Below, piece by piece: positions 42,040-55,700 of a stretch of DNA of 64,000 bases (the first letter of the stretch is position 1; each line of letters opens with the position of its first letter). The DNA comes from Cranoglanis bouderius (taxonomy: Eukaryota > Chordata > Actinopteri > Siluriformes > Cranoglanididae). Location: the NCBI GenBank assembly GCA_023630585.1, contig CM042565.1, positions 8,625,013-8,689,012 on the forward strand, given 5' to 3'. The position numbers and the translations under genes are program-made. The notes under the pieces were generated by a model that saw only the letters and a list, made by a program, of their open reading frames with translations, was not told the origin of the DNA and made no database searches.

Positions 42040-45000
42040 TCAGTTGTCGAGCGAGCTGGCTCCTCCGTTTGTAGAACTGTTTTTGCCCTTTCTTTTAGAT
42101 GAGCGGAAGGAGAAGCGTTTGATGAGGCGACGGGAGAAGCTTCCGGATTTCTTGCGACCACTGGAGGAACAGGAAGCCGTGGACGGGTCGTTGTCCAGGT
42201 TGGTGACGTCCTCGTGGGACTGGCTGAAGCTGGAGTTCTTCTCCCTGTGTTTCCTGCGGAACAAGAGCTTGGTGCCACTCCGGAGGAAGCCCACTGCGAT
42301 GCACAATCAAAGTCAGAAAATAAAGTGTAGTTATATTTATACTATAATAGTAGTACACCAAGATCCTTAAGACAGTGGTTCTCAAAGTGGGGTCAGGAGA
42401 CCCCCTAGAGGTCCGTGAAGCTTAGCCAGGAGGTCTGTGATTTTTTTTTTTTTTAAACATTTTTATCACAACCATTTTTAGAGTTTGTATATTTATTATT
42501 GAGTTCTTATAGTTATACACCCTTTAACTGTTCACTTGTAATGAATGGCTTTAATCCAAACCTCAAAAATAAGCAGTAATAAATAAGGTAACCATAAAAT
42601 AACCAATAAATGAGATCTACTTAGCCCTAATGTGTTCTGTTGTTGGAAAATTATGGAATAAATACATCTACCACTTTAATAAATAGACAAAATATATTTT
42701 ACACATTTAAATAATGTTCATGAATAAATAATGTCAAATGTTGTCCACGGCAGCTAAAAGTTTGTGAACCTCTGCCTTAAGAGACCAGATGTTCCAGATG
42801 AAAAGAGGATTTTAATTAAAAGGATTTTTATATAACTGTACATATACATAGGTCCATTTAAATTCAGTTGAGCAGTCAATTTTCAAGATGAGATGTGCCC
42901 AAAAGCTGGTCATTAATAGAAATATATTATAATGCATAAATATTATAAATAATTCCACTGATAACATCTGGTGAGTAGCTAGTAGTAGTAGTGATGTGCT
43001 CCTAATAGACAGTGTATTTACTGTATTCCAGTTTCCCAAATGTGTTCCTATCAGAGCTTACCTTTATGATCTTTGAGGCTGCGTGTCTCGAGTGCTCCTG
43101 TAGAGCCCGTCTCTGACTCCACGTCGTCCACAGACGGCCGCTCAGATGCGTCGGATGGTGTGGTCTCATCTGCGTCCTGGTGCGCGGAAGCTCCGTGGTG
43201 GTTGGGGGCCCCTGCGGGAGAGTTCTCCTCCTGCAAGGCAGCGTCCATGGCTGCAGCATAGCCCACCGACAGCGCAGAGTCGTCTTCTGTAATAGGAACC
43301 TGGAGAGTGGAAGGAAAATCAATGTGACAAATCTTTTTGTTTACCCCAGTTGTAGTGATTGAGCCAAAGCATGTTTAGTGTCTGATGTCTGTGTCTTTAG
43401 ATTTACACTGGAGCTCCAATATTAATGTAGCTAACAAGCAGTGAAAGACTATTTCACCCAAAATCTTTATGTATTTTTGCTTCAAAAAGCTTTACATAAG
43501 CTATATAATCTCTTTTAAATAAGTTATTTTGGAAATGAATGGATTTGTCAGTATTTACAAATTGCATTCAATGTGAACGTGATAATCTGCAAAAAAAAAA
43601 AAGAAAAAGAAAAAAGAAAAAAAAAAAAGGTGATTCTGCCCACATAAAGCTCCAGTGTTCAGCTACACAATGAAGTTTTGTTCATGTATATATTGTAGAT
43701 TACAGTAAGTCACACTGTGCCCTAAATCATATCAATAAGTCTGAGTGAAATCAATGAAGATCCGGATAAGGTTTGAGGCAGATAGTTCAAAAAAATTGAG
43801 TGAGACTTCTGTTACTCATTAGATTAAATTAAATTAAATTATGTAAGTTTTATGTGGCTTTCAAAACAATCACTGCACTGCTCACACTACACAATGTTTA
43901 TTTTTTGTTATTGCCCACTCGGGTACAGATACAAGTCAAAATATCAAAAAAACAAAACAAAAAAAAAAAATAGAGAAAAAGATACGAGTATCACTGACTC
44001 ATAAATGGAAAAAATGAAAACTGAGCAACTTATGACTTATTACAGTCCCCTCTGAAAGTATTGGAACGACAAGGCCAATTCTATAGTTTTTGCTATACAC
44101 TGAAGACATTTGGGTTTGAGGTGAAAAAGGATAAATATGAGATGACAGATCAAAATTTCAGCATTCATTTCCTGATATTTACATCTAGATGTGTTAAACA
44201 ACTTAGAACTTGGCATCTTTTGTTTGAACCCACCCATTTTTTTTTTTCCAAGTGATCAAAAATATTGTAACATCTGACTGAGAGTGGTTTCTTGTTGCCC
44301 AGGTGTGTACTCTTGGTTTGAGCCCTAGGTTTCAACCGTGAAGACTGCATTTGTTGTTAAAAAGGATAAACCAACATAAAAACCAGAGAGCTGTCTACAG
44401 GAGAAAAGCACGACATTTTGAAGCTAAAAAGAGAGGGAAAATCTATGAGAGCCATTGCACAAGCATTGGACATATCCAATACAACAATTTGGAAAGTCTT
44501 GAAAAAGAAATAAACCACTGGTGTACTAACAACCAGACAGTGAACATCAGCCAAGGGAAACAACAGCAGTTGATGACAAACACTGTGAGAGCTGTGAAGA
44601 AAAACCCCAAAACAACAGTCAGTGACATCACCAACAACTTCCACAGGGCAGGGGTGAAGGTATCACAATCCACAATTCGAAGAAGACTTCGAGAGCAGAA
44701 ATATAGAGGCCAAGCCACAAGATGAAAACCAATCATCAGCAGTATGAATCTGAAGGCCAGATTGGAATTCGCAAAGAAATACAGGGATGAGCCATAAAAG
44801 ATTAACCTGAAGTGATTGAAAGGCCAAAGTGTGGAGAAAGAAAGGATCTGCTAATGATCCAAAACATAGAAACTCATCAGTCTAGCAAGGTGAAGGTAGT
44901 GTCATGGCTTGGGCTTGCATGGCTGTTTCTGAAACAGGCTCACTAATCTTTATTGATGATGTAACTCAGGATGGTAGCAGCAGAATGAAGTCAGAAGTCT

Positions 45001-47193
45001 ACAAAAACATTCTGTCTGCCAAATTACAGAGAAATTCATCTAACTGGGAGCATGACAATGACCTTAAACATCATGCATTGAGACAATGTCCCAAAACACA
45101 CTGCCAACACAACAAAGGACATCAGAAAAAAAGTGGAAGGTTTTAGACTGGCCAAATCAATCACCAGACCTTAACCCAGTCGAGCAGCATTTCACCTCGT
45201 GAAGAGGACACTGAAGGGAGAAACCCCCCAAAAACAAACAACAACTGAAAGAAACTGCAGTACAAGCCTGGAAAAGCATCACAAAAGAAGAATGCAACAG
45301 CTTGGTGATGTCAGCGGGTTGCTGGCTTGATGCTGTTATTGCAAGGACGTTCAAATGTTAAGTGTTATTTACTTTACTTTATCTTTTCCTATACTTCTGC
45401 TCACCAAAAGATTGGGTAGTCTACCACCAAGGTGCCATGTTGTAAGTTGTTTAACACATCTAGATGTAAATAAAAGCAAATGAAAGCTGAAATTCTGATC
45501 CATCATCTCATATTCATAGTTTGATCTCAAACCCAAATGTCTTCAGTGTATAGCAAAAAAAAAAAAAAAAAAAAAAGAAAGAAAAAAAAAAAGAATTGGC
45601 CTTGCTGGAGGGGACTGTGGTTGTTGGTTGTGTGCAAAAACAAAGGAATTTTTAAAAATATGTCCAGAGATTTGTGATTTTCCCATCAGCTAAGCATTCA
45701 TAATTTTACCAGAGTATAACCTCCCTTACATTTTCCTGTCAGTGCAAACTGTTGAGTGGCCATTGCCAAGATGATGTTTTGTCTGCTTTTTTCTCCAAGA
45801 GTTTCCTCACACACACTCATTAGATGTTGCTAATCTCTATTTTTACTGCTTATTGTACATAACTCACAAGATCACCAGTATCCTTGGTAATTTTAAAAAC
45901 AACGCGAAATGTCAGGGAGCCTGTGAAATGTAGAGACTCGTCTCCAATCTAAAGTTGTCAGTCCAAAAACTGGCCAATTGAGGAGCTTGGATCTCACTCT
46001 CATGTACTGATTAAGCATTTACCTCTCCATGATTTAGCCTAAATGCGTTACAATGCATTTAGTATTACTGGGGCTAAGATACAGTACATTAGCTGACAGA
46101 TATTACAAAGTGCCATTGATTTTCGTTGTTTAAATTGGAGAGTAACTGGATAAGTACCTTAATAAGAGAGCTATGATTGAATAAAAAAAAAAAAAAAACG
46201 GCTCTGCCATATGGTTATGTCAGTGATGTTTTCAGTCGTAACTGTATCTTTTAAGTTTGGTAACATATGGAAATATGACACACTGGCCTACGCAATGTCC
46301 TACTTGAGAAAAATTGCTTAAAGTAATCAAATTATTGAGTGGGGGAAGAAGGTCCAAGGTAGAACAACTATGACAGCGCAAGCTAGGACAATCTTTTTAC
46401 ATCACCCTTCGACATCATCTCACCTTTGACACTCCAGAGATTATGAGGGTGCTGCGTTTAGTGGGCGTTTTCTTCACCGCCTTACTGGCCGACTCGGTCA
46501 GCTGCCGGATTGCTGTCTCTGCTACAGGATCCATCCCATTTGAGATGGGGCTTTCTGCAGGGATACAGGTAGTGCACACACACACATAAATGGACAACTT
46601 GTTCTGAACCATTATAAGACGATCATTGCTTATTTAATAAAGTACTATTAGACTGCAGTGCTTTAAAAATCTTAATAAGCAAAACGTAATGGAGGACTGA
46701 CTGCTGGCCGTGGGGCTGATGCTGGCTCGGCTCTGGAAGCTTTCTGTCAGCACTGTCGGTCTTTTCTCCGTAACCTCCACCTTAGATGGAGACTTGCAGG
46801 GAGAATCTCCTACTCGTACAACCAGGCAGGCAAAAGACATAAAGGGTAATAATAAGTAAGGAATAAATCACAATGAGGTGTGCTGTTACAGGAAAATAAT
46901 CAATAATGGGTGGTGTGAAGAGGCCCAACACAAAGCGGAGTCACCCCGAGATTATTATTTTCCAATAACAGCACGTCTTGAAGTGTTTTATTCCTCTTAT
47001 ACCATAGCAATTTGCCAAAGATTACAGTTTTTATTGATTGATGAACAACATGTATTTTTACCAGTTACAGCAGTAAGGAATAACACACTCCAGACTGTGC
47101 TGTTATATGAAAATAATGCATGCCGGGGGGTGTGATGTAGCACAAGGCACAAACCAAGTGCTGCTACAACCACGCCAACAAGTCATTCTTCAC

Positions 47194-47228
<35 letters not shown>

Positions 47229-50200
47229 ACTCTCGCTCTCTTTTTGCCTGTAATTTTATCGTGAAAACAGAGAAAACGTAACGCGTAACCAAGACCGAGA
47301 GCGCTTACAACCTCTCAATCCTTCCATGAATGTTAAATAATGTCTCCTAAAAAAAACTTCACCACATCAATGCTTATAAGAATTACTTTGTTAAACGACA
47401 GCCAGTTTATTATTAGTCTTAGGTTATGTGTAGAGTCCACCATACAAATCCCTGTATATAAGCTGTTACTATAGAAACAATAACGTACTAAAAAGGAGCA
47501 CATTAATATTAACCTTAATCATTTGTTACAGCTGGAACTACCTGTGCTGTTATACGACAATAATGCACTACTACTAATCTACTGACCAGTCAGATTCAAG
47601 GATTCAACCATGCTGTGGTATAAAGAAAATTTATCCAAAAAAAAAAAAAAAAAAAAAAGAAGAACAGAGCTGGAGCAATGCTGGAATTTTACTATTTACC
47701 AACAAAACAGTATATCTAAATTCAAAATGATCAATATACAGCCGTGGCCAAAAGTTTTGAGAATGACACAAATATTAATTTTTACAAAGTCTGCTGCCTC
47801 AGTTTTTATGATGGCAATTTGCATATACTCCAGAATGTTATGAAGAGTGATCAGATGAATTGCAATTAATTTCAAAGTCCCTCTTTGCCAGGAAAATGAA
47901 CTTAATCCCAAAAAAACAAGTCCACTGCATTTCAGCCCTTCCACAAAAGGACCAGCTGACATCATGTCAGTGATTCTCTCGTTAACACAGGTGAGAGTGT
48001 TAACGAGGACAAGGCTGGAGATCACTCTGTCATGCTGATTGAGTTAGAATAGCAGACTGGAAGCTTTAAAAGGAGGGTGGTGCTTGAAATTATTGTTCTT
48101 CCTCTGTTAACTATGGTTACCTGCAAGGAAACACGTGCAGCCATCATTGCTTTGCACAAAAAGGGATTCACAGGCAAGGATATTGCTGCTAGTAAGATTG
48201 CACCTAAATCAACCATTTATCGGATCATCAAGACCTTCAAGGAGAGAGGTTCAACTGTTGTGAAGAAGGCTTCAGGGCGCCCAAGAAAGTCCAGCAAGCG
48301 CCAGGACCGTCTCCTAAAGTTGATTCAGCTGCGGGATCGGGGCACCACCAGTGCAGAGCTTGCTCAGGAATGGCAGCAGGCAGGTGTGAGTGCATCTGCA
48401 TGCACAGTAAGGCGAAGACTTTTGGAGGATGGCCTGGTGTCAAGAAGGGCAACAAAGAAGCCACTTTTCTCCAGGAAAAACATCAGGGACAGACTGCTAT
48501 TCTGCAAAAAGTACAGGGATTGGACTGCTGAGGACTGGGGTAATGTCATTTTCTCCGATGAATCCCCTTTCCGATTGTTTGGGGCATCTGGAAAAAAGCT
48601 TGTCCGGAGAAGAAAAGGTGAGCGCTACCATCAGTCCTGTGTCATGCCAACAGTAAAGCATCCTGAGACCACTCATGTGGGGTTGCTTCTCAGCCAAGGA
48701 CCATGCCTAAGAACACAGCCATGAATAAAGAATGGTACAAAAACATCCTCAGAGAGCAACTTCTCCCAACCATCCAAGAACAGTTTGGTGATGAACAATG
48801 CCTTTTCCAGCATGATGGGGCACCTTGGCACAAGGCAAAAGTGATAACGAAGTGGCTCGGGGAACAAAACATCGACATTTTGGGTCCATGGCCAGGAAAC
48901 TCCCCAGACCTTAATCCCATTGAGACTTTGTGGTCAATCCTCAAGAGGCGTGTAGACAAACAAAAACCCACAAACTCTGACAAACTCCAAGCATTGATTA
49001 TGCAAGAATGGGCTGCCATCAGTCAGGATGTGGCCCAGAAGTTGATTGACAGCATGCCAGGGCGAATTGCAGAGGTCTTGAAAAAGAAGGGTCAACACTG
49101 CAAATATTGACTCTTTGCATAAACTTCATGTAATTGTCAATAAAAGCCATCGACACTTATGAAATGCTTGTGATTATTCTTCAGTAACAGTTAGTAACAT
49201 CTGACAAAAAGATCTAAAAACACTGAAGCAGTAGACTTTGTGAAAATTAATATTTGTGTCATTCTCAAAACTTTTGGCCACGGCTGAAGTTTTTATGTTA
49301 AACTTACTACTTGTTCAGCTACACTTTGCGTTGCCCTTTTTTTCACCTGTCTATAAGACACTTCACATTGGCTTGATTAGATATTACTATAATGTTTGTA
49401 ATCTCATTAAAGGCTCCAATGAAGCTACCTAGTTTGCGGTCCAGCTTCGGCCGTGACTGGATGGTGGTGACCGTAGTGACAATGGTGCCGTCAGGCATGA
49501 TTGTACGGTCGACGTCCACTTTTTTGGACGGCGTGAGCGAGGAGCGGAGCGGGGTGGCGTTATGAAATCCACGCACGTCATTCAGCTCCACGTACATGAG
49601 CTGTGAGGGAAGACACACAATATCAGGGCACAAGACGCTAGCGAAACTGAAAATGAACCAAGTGTGTGTAGCTCTTAATCAGTGACAAGAATCATACTGA
49701 TATAATAAGACACATTTCTGTTAAATAATTCTGGATCAATGGTTTATCAGAACTCAGTGTGAGATTAGGAATGATACATAGTGCGTAAAAATACCTATTT
49801 TAACGCCATCATGGAGATCATTTCAACACGCTTCTTACCTCCAACGTGACAGTAGCCGTCGGTGTTAGGCCGTGACCTGGTGTAATGGAAAGCTTTTGTT
49901 GTCCACTGGGACTCCTCTTAGGGATATCCAGGGATAAGCAAGCGTGGCCTGGCAAGAATTCTGTCAAATGGGACATTTTAAAAAAATAACATGTTACTGT
50001 TTAGAAATAGAAATGGTAGCCATCTAGACTCCAAATAAAATAGTGTCTAACAATTTAAATATAATGGGTTTGTATGTAAGTATGCCAATATGTTTCCATT
50101 TTAGTGAAAAATGTTCAGATTTGGTTATTTGGTAATGAGGACTGACTTACTTTCTCCTTTGCTATTGCGCTCCACTAGTCGAACTTTGAGTTCTTTGGTT

Positions 50201-52634
50201 TCTGGCTGCAAATCCCTACAGAAGGAAAAAAAATATATATATATCTAAAAAGTTATAAGAGCCTGGGTCATCATGTAATTACACTCAAAATAGTTTAAAA
50301 TGTAAATAAAACAAATATAAAACATTCAGTGTCCAGTCACATAGTTGTAAAAAACTTGCAAAAGGGTTAATATTTTATATATAATTTGTGCCTTAGCATT
50401 TGATTCGGTGATGCTCAAGAGCAATTAATAGTCACGCCATCGCAGTACAACATGTGCTATGCTGAATCTGCAGAATTACAACGGTTCACAGCAGGAGAGT
50501 GTGAACATTCTCTTAATAGTGCTGATTTAAGTGAGCTAACGGCTCATGGCCTGTTCACACATCCACTGCACCATGGGAGGAAGGTGGATTCACTGCAAAG
50601 CTCACACTTTTCAGAATAAAAGAAAGAAAAGGTAAGGCCCCTCTATGTAAATGAAGCTTGTTTCATTTCAAAAGTGTGTATATTTAAAAATAATAAAAAT
50701 AATAATAATAATAATAATAATAATACATTGATCACTGAATACAAGGCTGTCTTTTCATTTACAGTGACTCTGTAACACCAAATCTGTAATCCTATACGTC
50801 TCTGTATGATTTGTAGAGAGGAATACATGAATAAACAATCTGTATCGGGTGTCAATATCAGCAAAAAAGATTAATGAATTTGATCTGATCCTGTAACAAA
50901 TGGAAAAGACTGGAACTGGGTTTGGAAAAGAATTTTTTTGGAACTGTAAATGTTCACATACAAAAAGATTTTTTAGGATTGATTTTTTACTATATCTATA
51001 CTTTATATTTTATTATATTTGCAAAGTGTTTTTGTGAGAAAGCTGTGGTTTTGTGTAAGTCATGATTTTAACTCTGCTGTTTTCCTGTATGTTTAACGGC
51101 TTCAGTTTAAAAAAAAAAAAATCATTTTAAAGTTTAGTAGTTTTTAAAGAAAAAATATCAGATGGGTATTGATATCGGCTGATGCTCAAGGTTTCAGTAA
51201 CAGAATCGGTATGGTAAAATTGTTCAGGGTTTGTTAATTTCCTCCACCATGACTTTATGTTGTTCAATGCAGTAAAAAGTATGTTGTTTCAACCAAAGGA
51301 ACCCAAACACACAGATAGCCAAGATTCTTTCTTTTTCAAGATAATTGCTCACACAAAAGCAAGTGCACTCACAGTGTAAGGTCCTCCCCCCAGTCCAGCG
51401 TGGCTCTGGGGCTGGAGGAAGGTGTGAGGAAGCGGGTTCTCTTCTCCAGCACTGGGATGTCCAGGCTCAGCACGCAGCACAGCTCACCAACATGAGCCTG
51501 CGAACCTGAGTGCACACATCATCATTACTAGAGGTCCACTGATAGTGGATTTTACTGTTACCGATAACTAAGTTTGGCGGTACCTGCCGATAACCGATCA
51601 TCGACCGAATGAAAAAGGTTGAATGAAACCGTGGTACTGAATGAAAACATAATGCAGTACAATATTGCTGAATTTTCTTACAAAAATAAACATTACTGAC
51701 TATACCATTAAAATGTACTGTACTTTTTTAAATTAAATAACTATATAAATATGAATATATATTAACTATTAATAATATTAAAGTAAATAAAAGATAGACA
51801 TCCAAACTGAACCACAAAGTAACCCTCCAAATAACAAATAAATATAGAGACATCCAAAAACACTTGTGTGTGAAGTGTGAAAAAACACTTCAAATAACAC
51901 AACAAAATTTGTCAGTAATAGTTTTTATTTAGCCTCTAGAGGCCGCTCTCGTACTGTATAATGACAGAGGACCTTCTCAGCCGCTCCCGCAACGGCCACA
52001 ACCGGGTAAGACTATCGGTGTGGATTTTTGCTGATAACCGATAGTTCCAGCAACCGTTTATCGGTGCCGATCAAGCGTCAAAACTGATCAATTGGTTGAC
52101 CTCTAATCATTAACCCTCTCAAACCCCCACATAGCTGTGTTGAAAGGAAAAATATGGATTTATTTTCAGTAAATGCTTGTTGATTTCTTTTCCCGAACGA
52201 ACAAAAAAACAGTTCTGAATTTCGAAAGTGGATCACTTTAATTTTTGAAAATTTTACCCTCACATAAAAACACTGGACCTGTGGAAAATGAAGAGCAAAT
52301 CAATGTGTCCATGTAAACATTGGCAAGAAGAAACTGGCACCTTTTCTGATCCTGGAGACTTTGAGCTGGCGTACCAGAAGGCGTTTGATAGCATTGCTCT
52401 GCTGCGGAGAGTTTTGACTCCATTCTTGTTTTTCTCTGGGAAACTGTGAAAGAGGAAGAATGTTACTGTTAATAACAAATGACTGTAAATTATTGTAATC
52501 CTCTTGTCTTTTCAATGAAATAAACAGCCACACCTCTTTAAATATCATATTTCACACATGACATATGCCTGTTCAAACAAACACATTAACCTGTGAGATA
52601 AACATAGAAGTGAATCACAAACATGATGTAAATG

Positions 52635-52704
<70 letters not shown>

Positions 52705-55700
52705 TCTTACAGCAGGACTGGAGACACACGCTCTCAGGTTGAGGATCATTGCAGGCTGCGTGGTGTATAGTGTATCCTCCACCAGCTTTGCTATCATATC
52801 CACATCCACCTCTGCCTCTGAGTCCTTTACACAGTTCCAGACCACACTCAACAGTATTAATACACAATTCACATATATCAGCCCTGGAGCAACTACAAGA
52901 TGGCAGTATACTTCAAAGAAAAAAGCAAAAAAGCAAAAAGATGTCTTTTGACCCACTGACATGATGGTTTCAGATGATACGCTGTGGTTTGTGCAAAATT
53001 CCAATCAGCACTACTAACATTGACTGGTCTGGGATTGGTTCAAATATCACATATTACTTGCATCACTGTATGGAGTTGCAGTTTGAGTCCCAGTTTTGAT
53101 GGGGAGGGAAAAAAAACCCTCAATCATACCAACACCTTCTGTCTCTTATTCTTTGTACACTGCAAAATAAACCAACACTACAATGAATATATCCCTACTG
53201 CATCTGTGTAGGGAATTTGTGCAGTTTGTTCTGTTTATCTGTTTATAATGACCTGGTTGCCAGGTCAGTGTTACAATAGTAGGACAAAAAAACAAGCCCA
53301 AAACTCAAAATATGCCACTTCCAAACGCTATAAACAGTGTTTACCAGCTTAAGCATGTAATGTCATACTATACATTTTAACATAAATATAAATGTATAAT
53401 ATACAGTTAACATAATTTAATACAAATTGAGATATGGGTAATATATATATTTATTATGTATATTTTATAAATAAAAACTAACTATGAGAATAAGCAGAGT
53501 GGAGAGTTTGTCATGACTTTCAACCAGTGGAAAAAACAATATACCTCACGGCATAACCTCAAACCTGGCAACACTACAATGTCATTAAGTCATGGTATAC
53601 CAACAGCTCCAACTTTGGTGGCAGTTTGTGTCCCATTTTGTTCCTCCCATCATTTGAAGTATACCACCATCATTACAAATTTAACGTAGAGAAACAGATA
53701 ATCGTTGATATGGTGACAGGTTTTCTGTGAGGAGGATGGGGGCTTGGAGTACTTAGCAATTTCTCTGTAACAAGACAAGCTGCATTTTATGCATTCAACT
53801 ATTTATAGCTGTTATAACGCAGGTGATACCATGAACTAACTTGTTTCGGCGACGTTTCAATACGTAACTATAAACATATCACAAGTATGAATTCAATCTT
53901 TAATACATAAAATTTATTATTTTATTATAAAATTGAAAATATGATTCAATTCTTGTAACAGCATGCCTCACCATGTTACAAAGTTAACTCTGCTTAGCAG
54001 TCTGCGCCCCCTTGTGGTAAAGAGTGTGCATGTTTTTCATGAATCCCTTTTTAGTATACCAAGGTGGTTGCAACCATTTTGTTCTTTCATTGTTCGATGG
54101 TGTTTTTATTCTAGTGCTAAGGGGCTGGGGAAAGTGAGCTGCTCTGCCAGCTAGCTAGGATTTCTACACTAAGGGGAATAAAAGTCATTAGAGGATAAGT
54201 TGTAATGCTAATACCTTAAGGACTCTGAACACAGACTACAGACTGTGTGTAAATAAATCACAAGCTGTTGTGTGGTTCAGGTGAACTTTCCCTCACCTCT
54301 CTCTGAACTCTCTGTCGTGGTGTCAGGGTTAAAGAGAGCAGGGGCTGCTGGGAAAACATCCAGGACACCAAGAGACCTTCTTCCTCCACTTCCTCCAAGC
54401 AGACCTGCAACTGCAACAGTCCCCCAACATGACAGCTTTTACAACAGTAGTAGTTAGCATGAACTATTTTGCTTAAACATCCCAGTCCCATGTTAGTAAC
54501 CCAAAAAAATCAGTAGCCCAAAAAAGCAGCCAGTAAAATAAGCAAGTACTGGAATCCCTCAGAGGGACGACTTTATGTAGGCAAAGTCTTCATCCTTTTC
54601 TAATAATGTCTCTGCTGATGAAGCATATTGTCTTTCCACCCTCAGGCACGTAGTCCTTGGCTAACATTTCGGCTTTGAGCCGTGGTGCTCCCTCATCTCC
54701 TGTAGAGACGTTATTTGAGTCTGTCTAGCTACTTCACTTTCACTTGATATAGTGTTTAAATGCGAGGTGATTGCATGAGAGTTATACAGCAGTTTTTGTG
54801 CTGCACTGTACTGTATTTCGCCCAATTATGTCACTGTTTCCACATTCCTTCGTACTGCTGATTCCGGAATAATTGTATAGCATCAGTTAAAACCAGTGTT
54901 ACTCACGGGGGTGGGGGGTGGGCAACTGCATTAGGGCAACTAATGCATGCTCAAAAAGTGGCCAGATGATGTTATAGACTACTTGGCATATAAAGAAATG
55001 CTGTAGAGCAAAGATGCCTTCAAAATAATGGCATTAAATGTTTCTACATTTAAAAATAAATACAGTAAAGAGCAGTAAACAGTAGTAAATGAAATGAAGT
55101 CAATATTTGGTGTGACAAAAAAATAATAATAAAAATAAAAATAGTAGTCTCCGGTACAATTTGTACAGTTTTATAAGGAAATGAGCTGGTAAGTTTTATT
55201 GAGCGTCTTGCAGAACCAGCCACAGTTCTTCTGGAGACTTTGACTTTCGCACTTGTTTCTTATTTTTGCAGCAAAACCCAGCAGCCTTCATTGTGTTTTT
55301 TGTCTGAAAAGTGTCTCTTACGTAATATACTGCTTTCTTTAATGACATACAAACATTTTTCTGTAACATTTAATTTTGTGCTAGAAAACTAATGTTTGGG
55401 AATCTAAAATGTTTGTACTGACTTGATAATGCAGAAGTCATAAAATAAAAAAAATCACATATAACAAAGTTTGTACTAAAAAAAAAAAAAAAAAAAATAG
55501 GGTGCCTAAAACTTTTGCACAGTACTGTATAAATACTAAAAAATAAAAAAATGACAATGACAGATGAAGCTGAGGTAGTGAGTTGTCAGGAAATATACAC
55601 AAAGGAAACAGCTATGGACACTTGTACAAGGAAGTAGGTGAGTAGGTGGGTGGGACAAACACTGGTCATTGGGAACCACGGTGATCAGTGATCGGTCATT

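Noticed and set aside
52238..52548. Three overlapping minus-strand frames at one c2cd2l exon
   Set aside because: Only the frame reading SNAIKRLLVRQLKVSRIRKG agrees with the phases of both neighbouring exons; the other two were dropped.
52565..53004. Open frames across the GT repeat with long Val-Cys or His-Thr runs
   Set aside because: Only 52824-52711 on the minus strand is a real exon (c2cd2l); the rest is microsatellite and intron.
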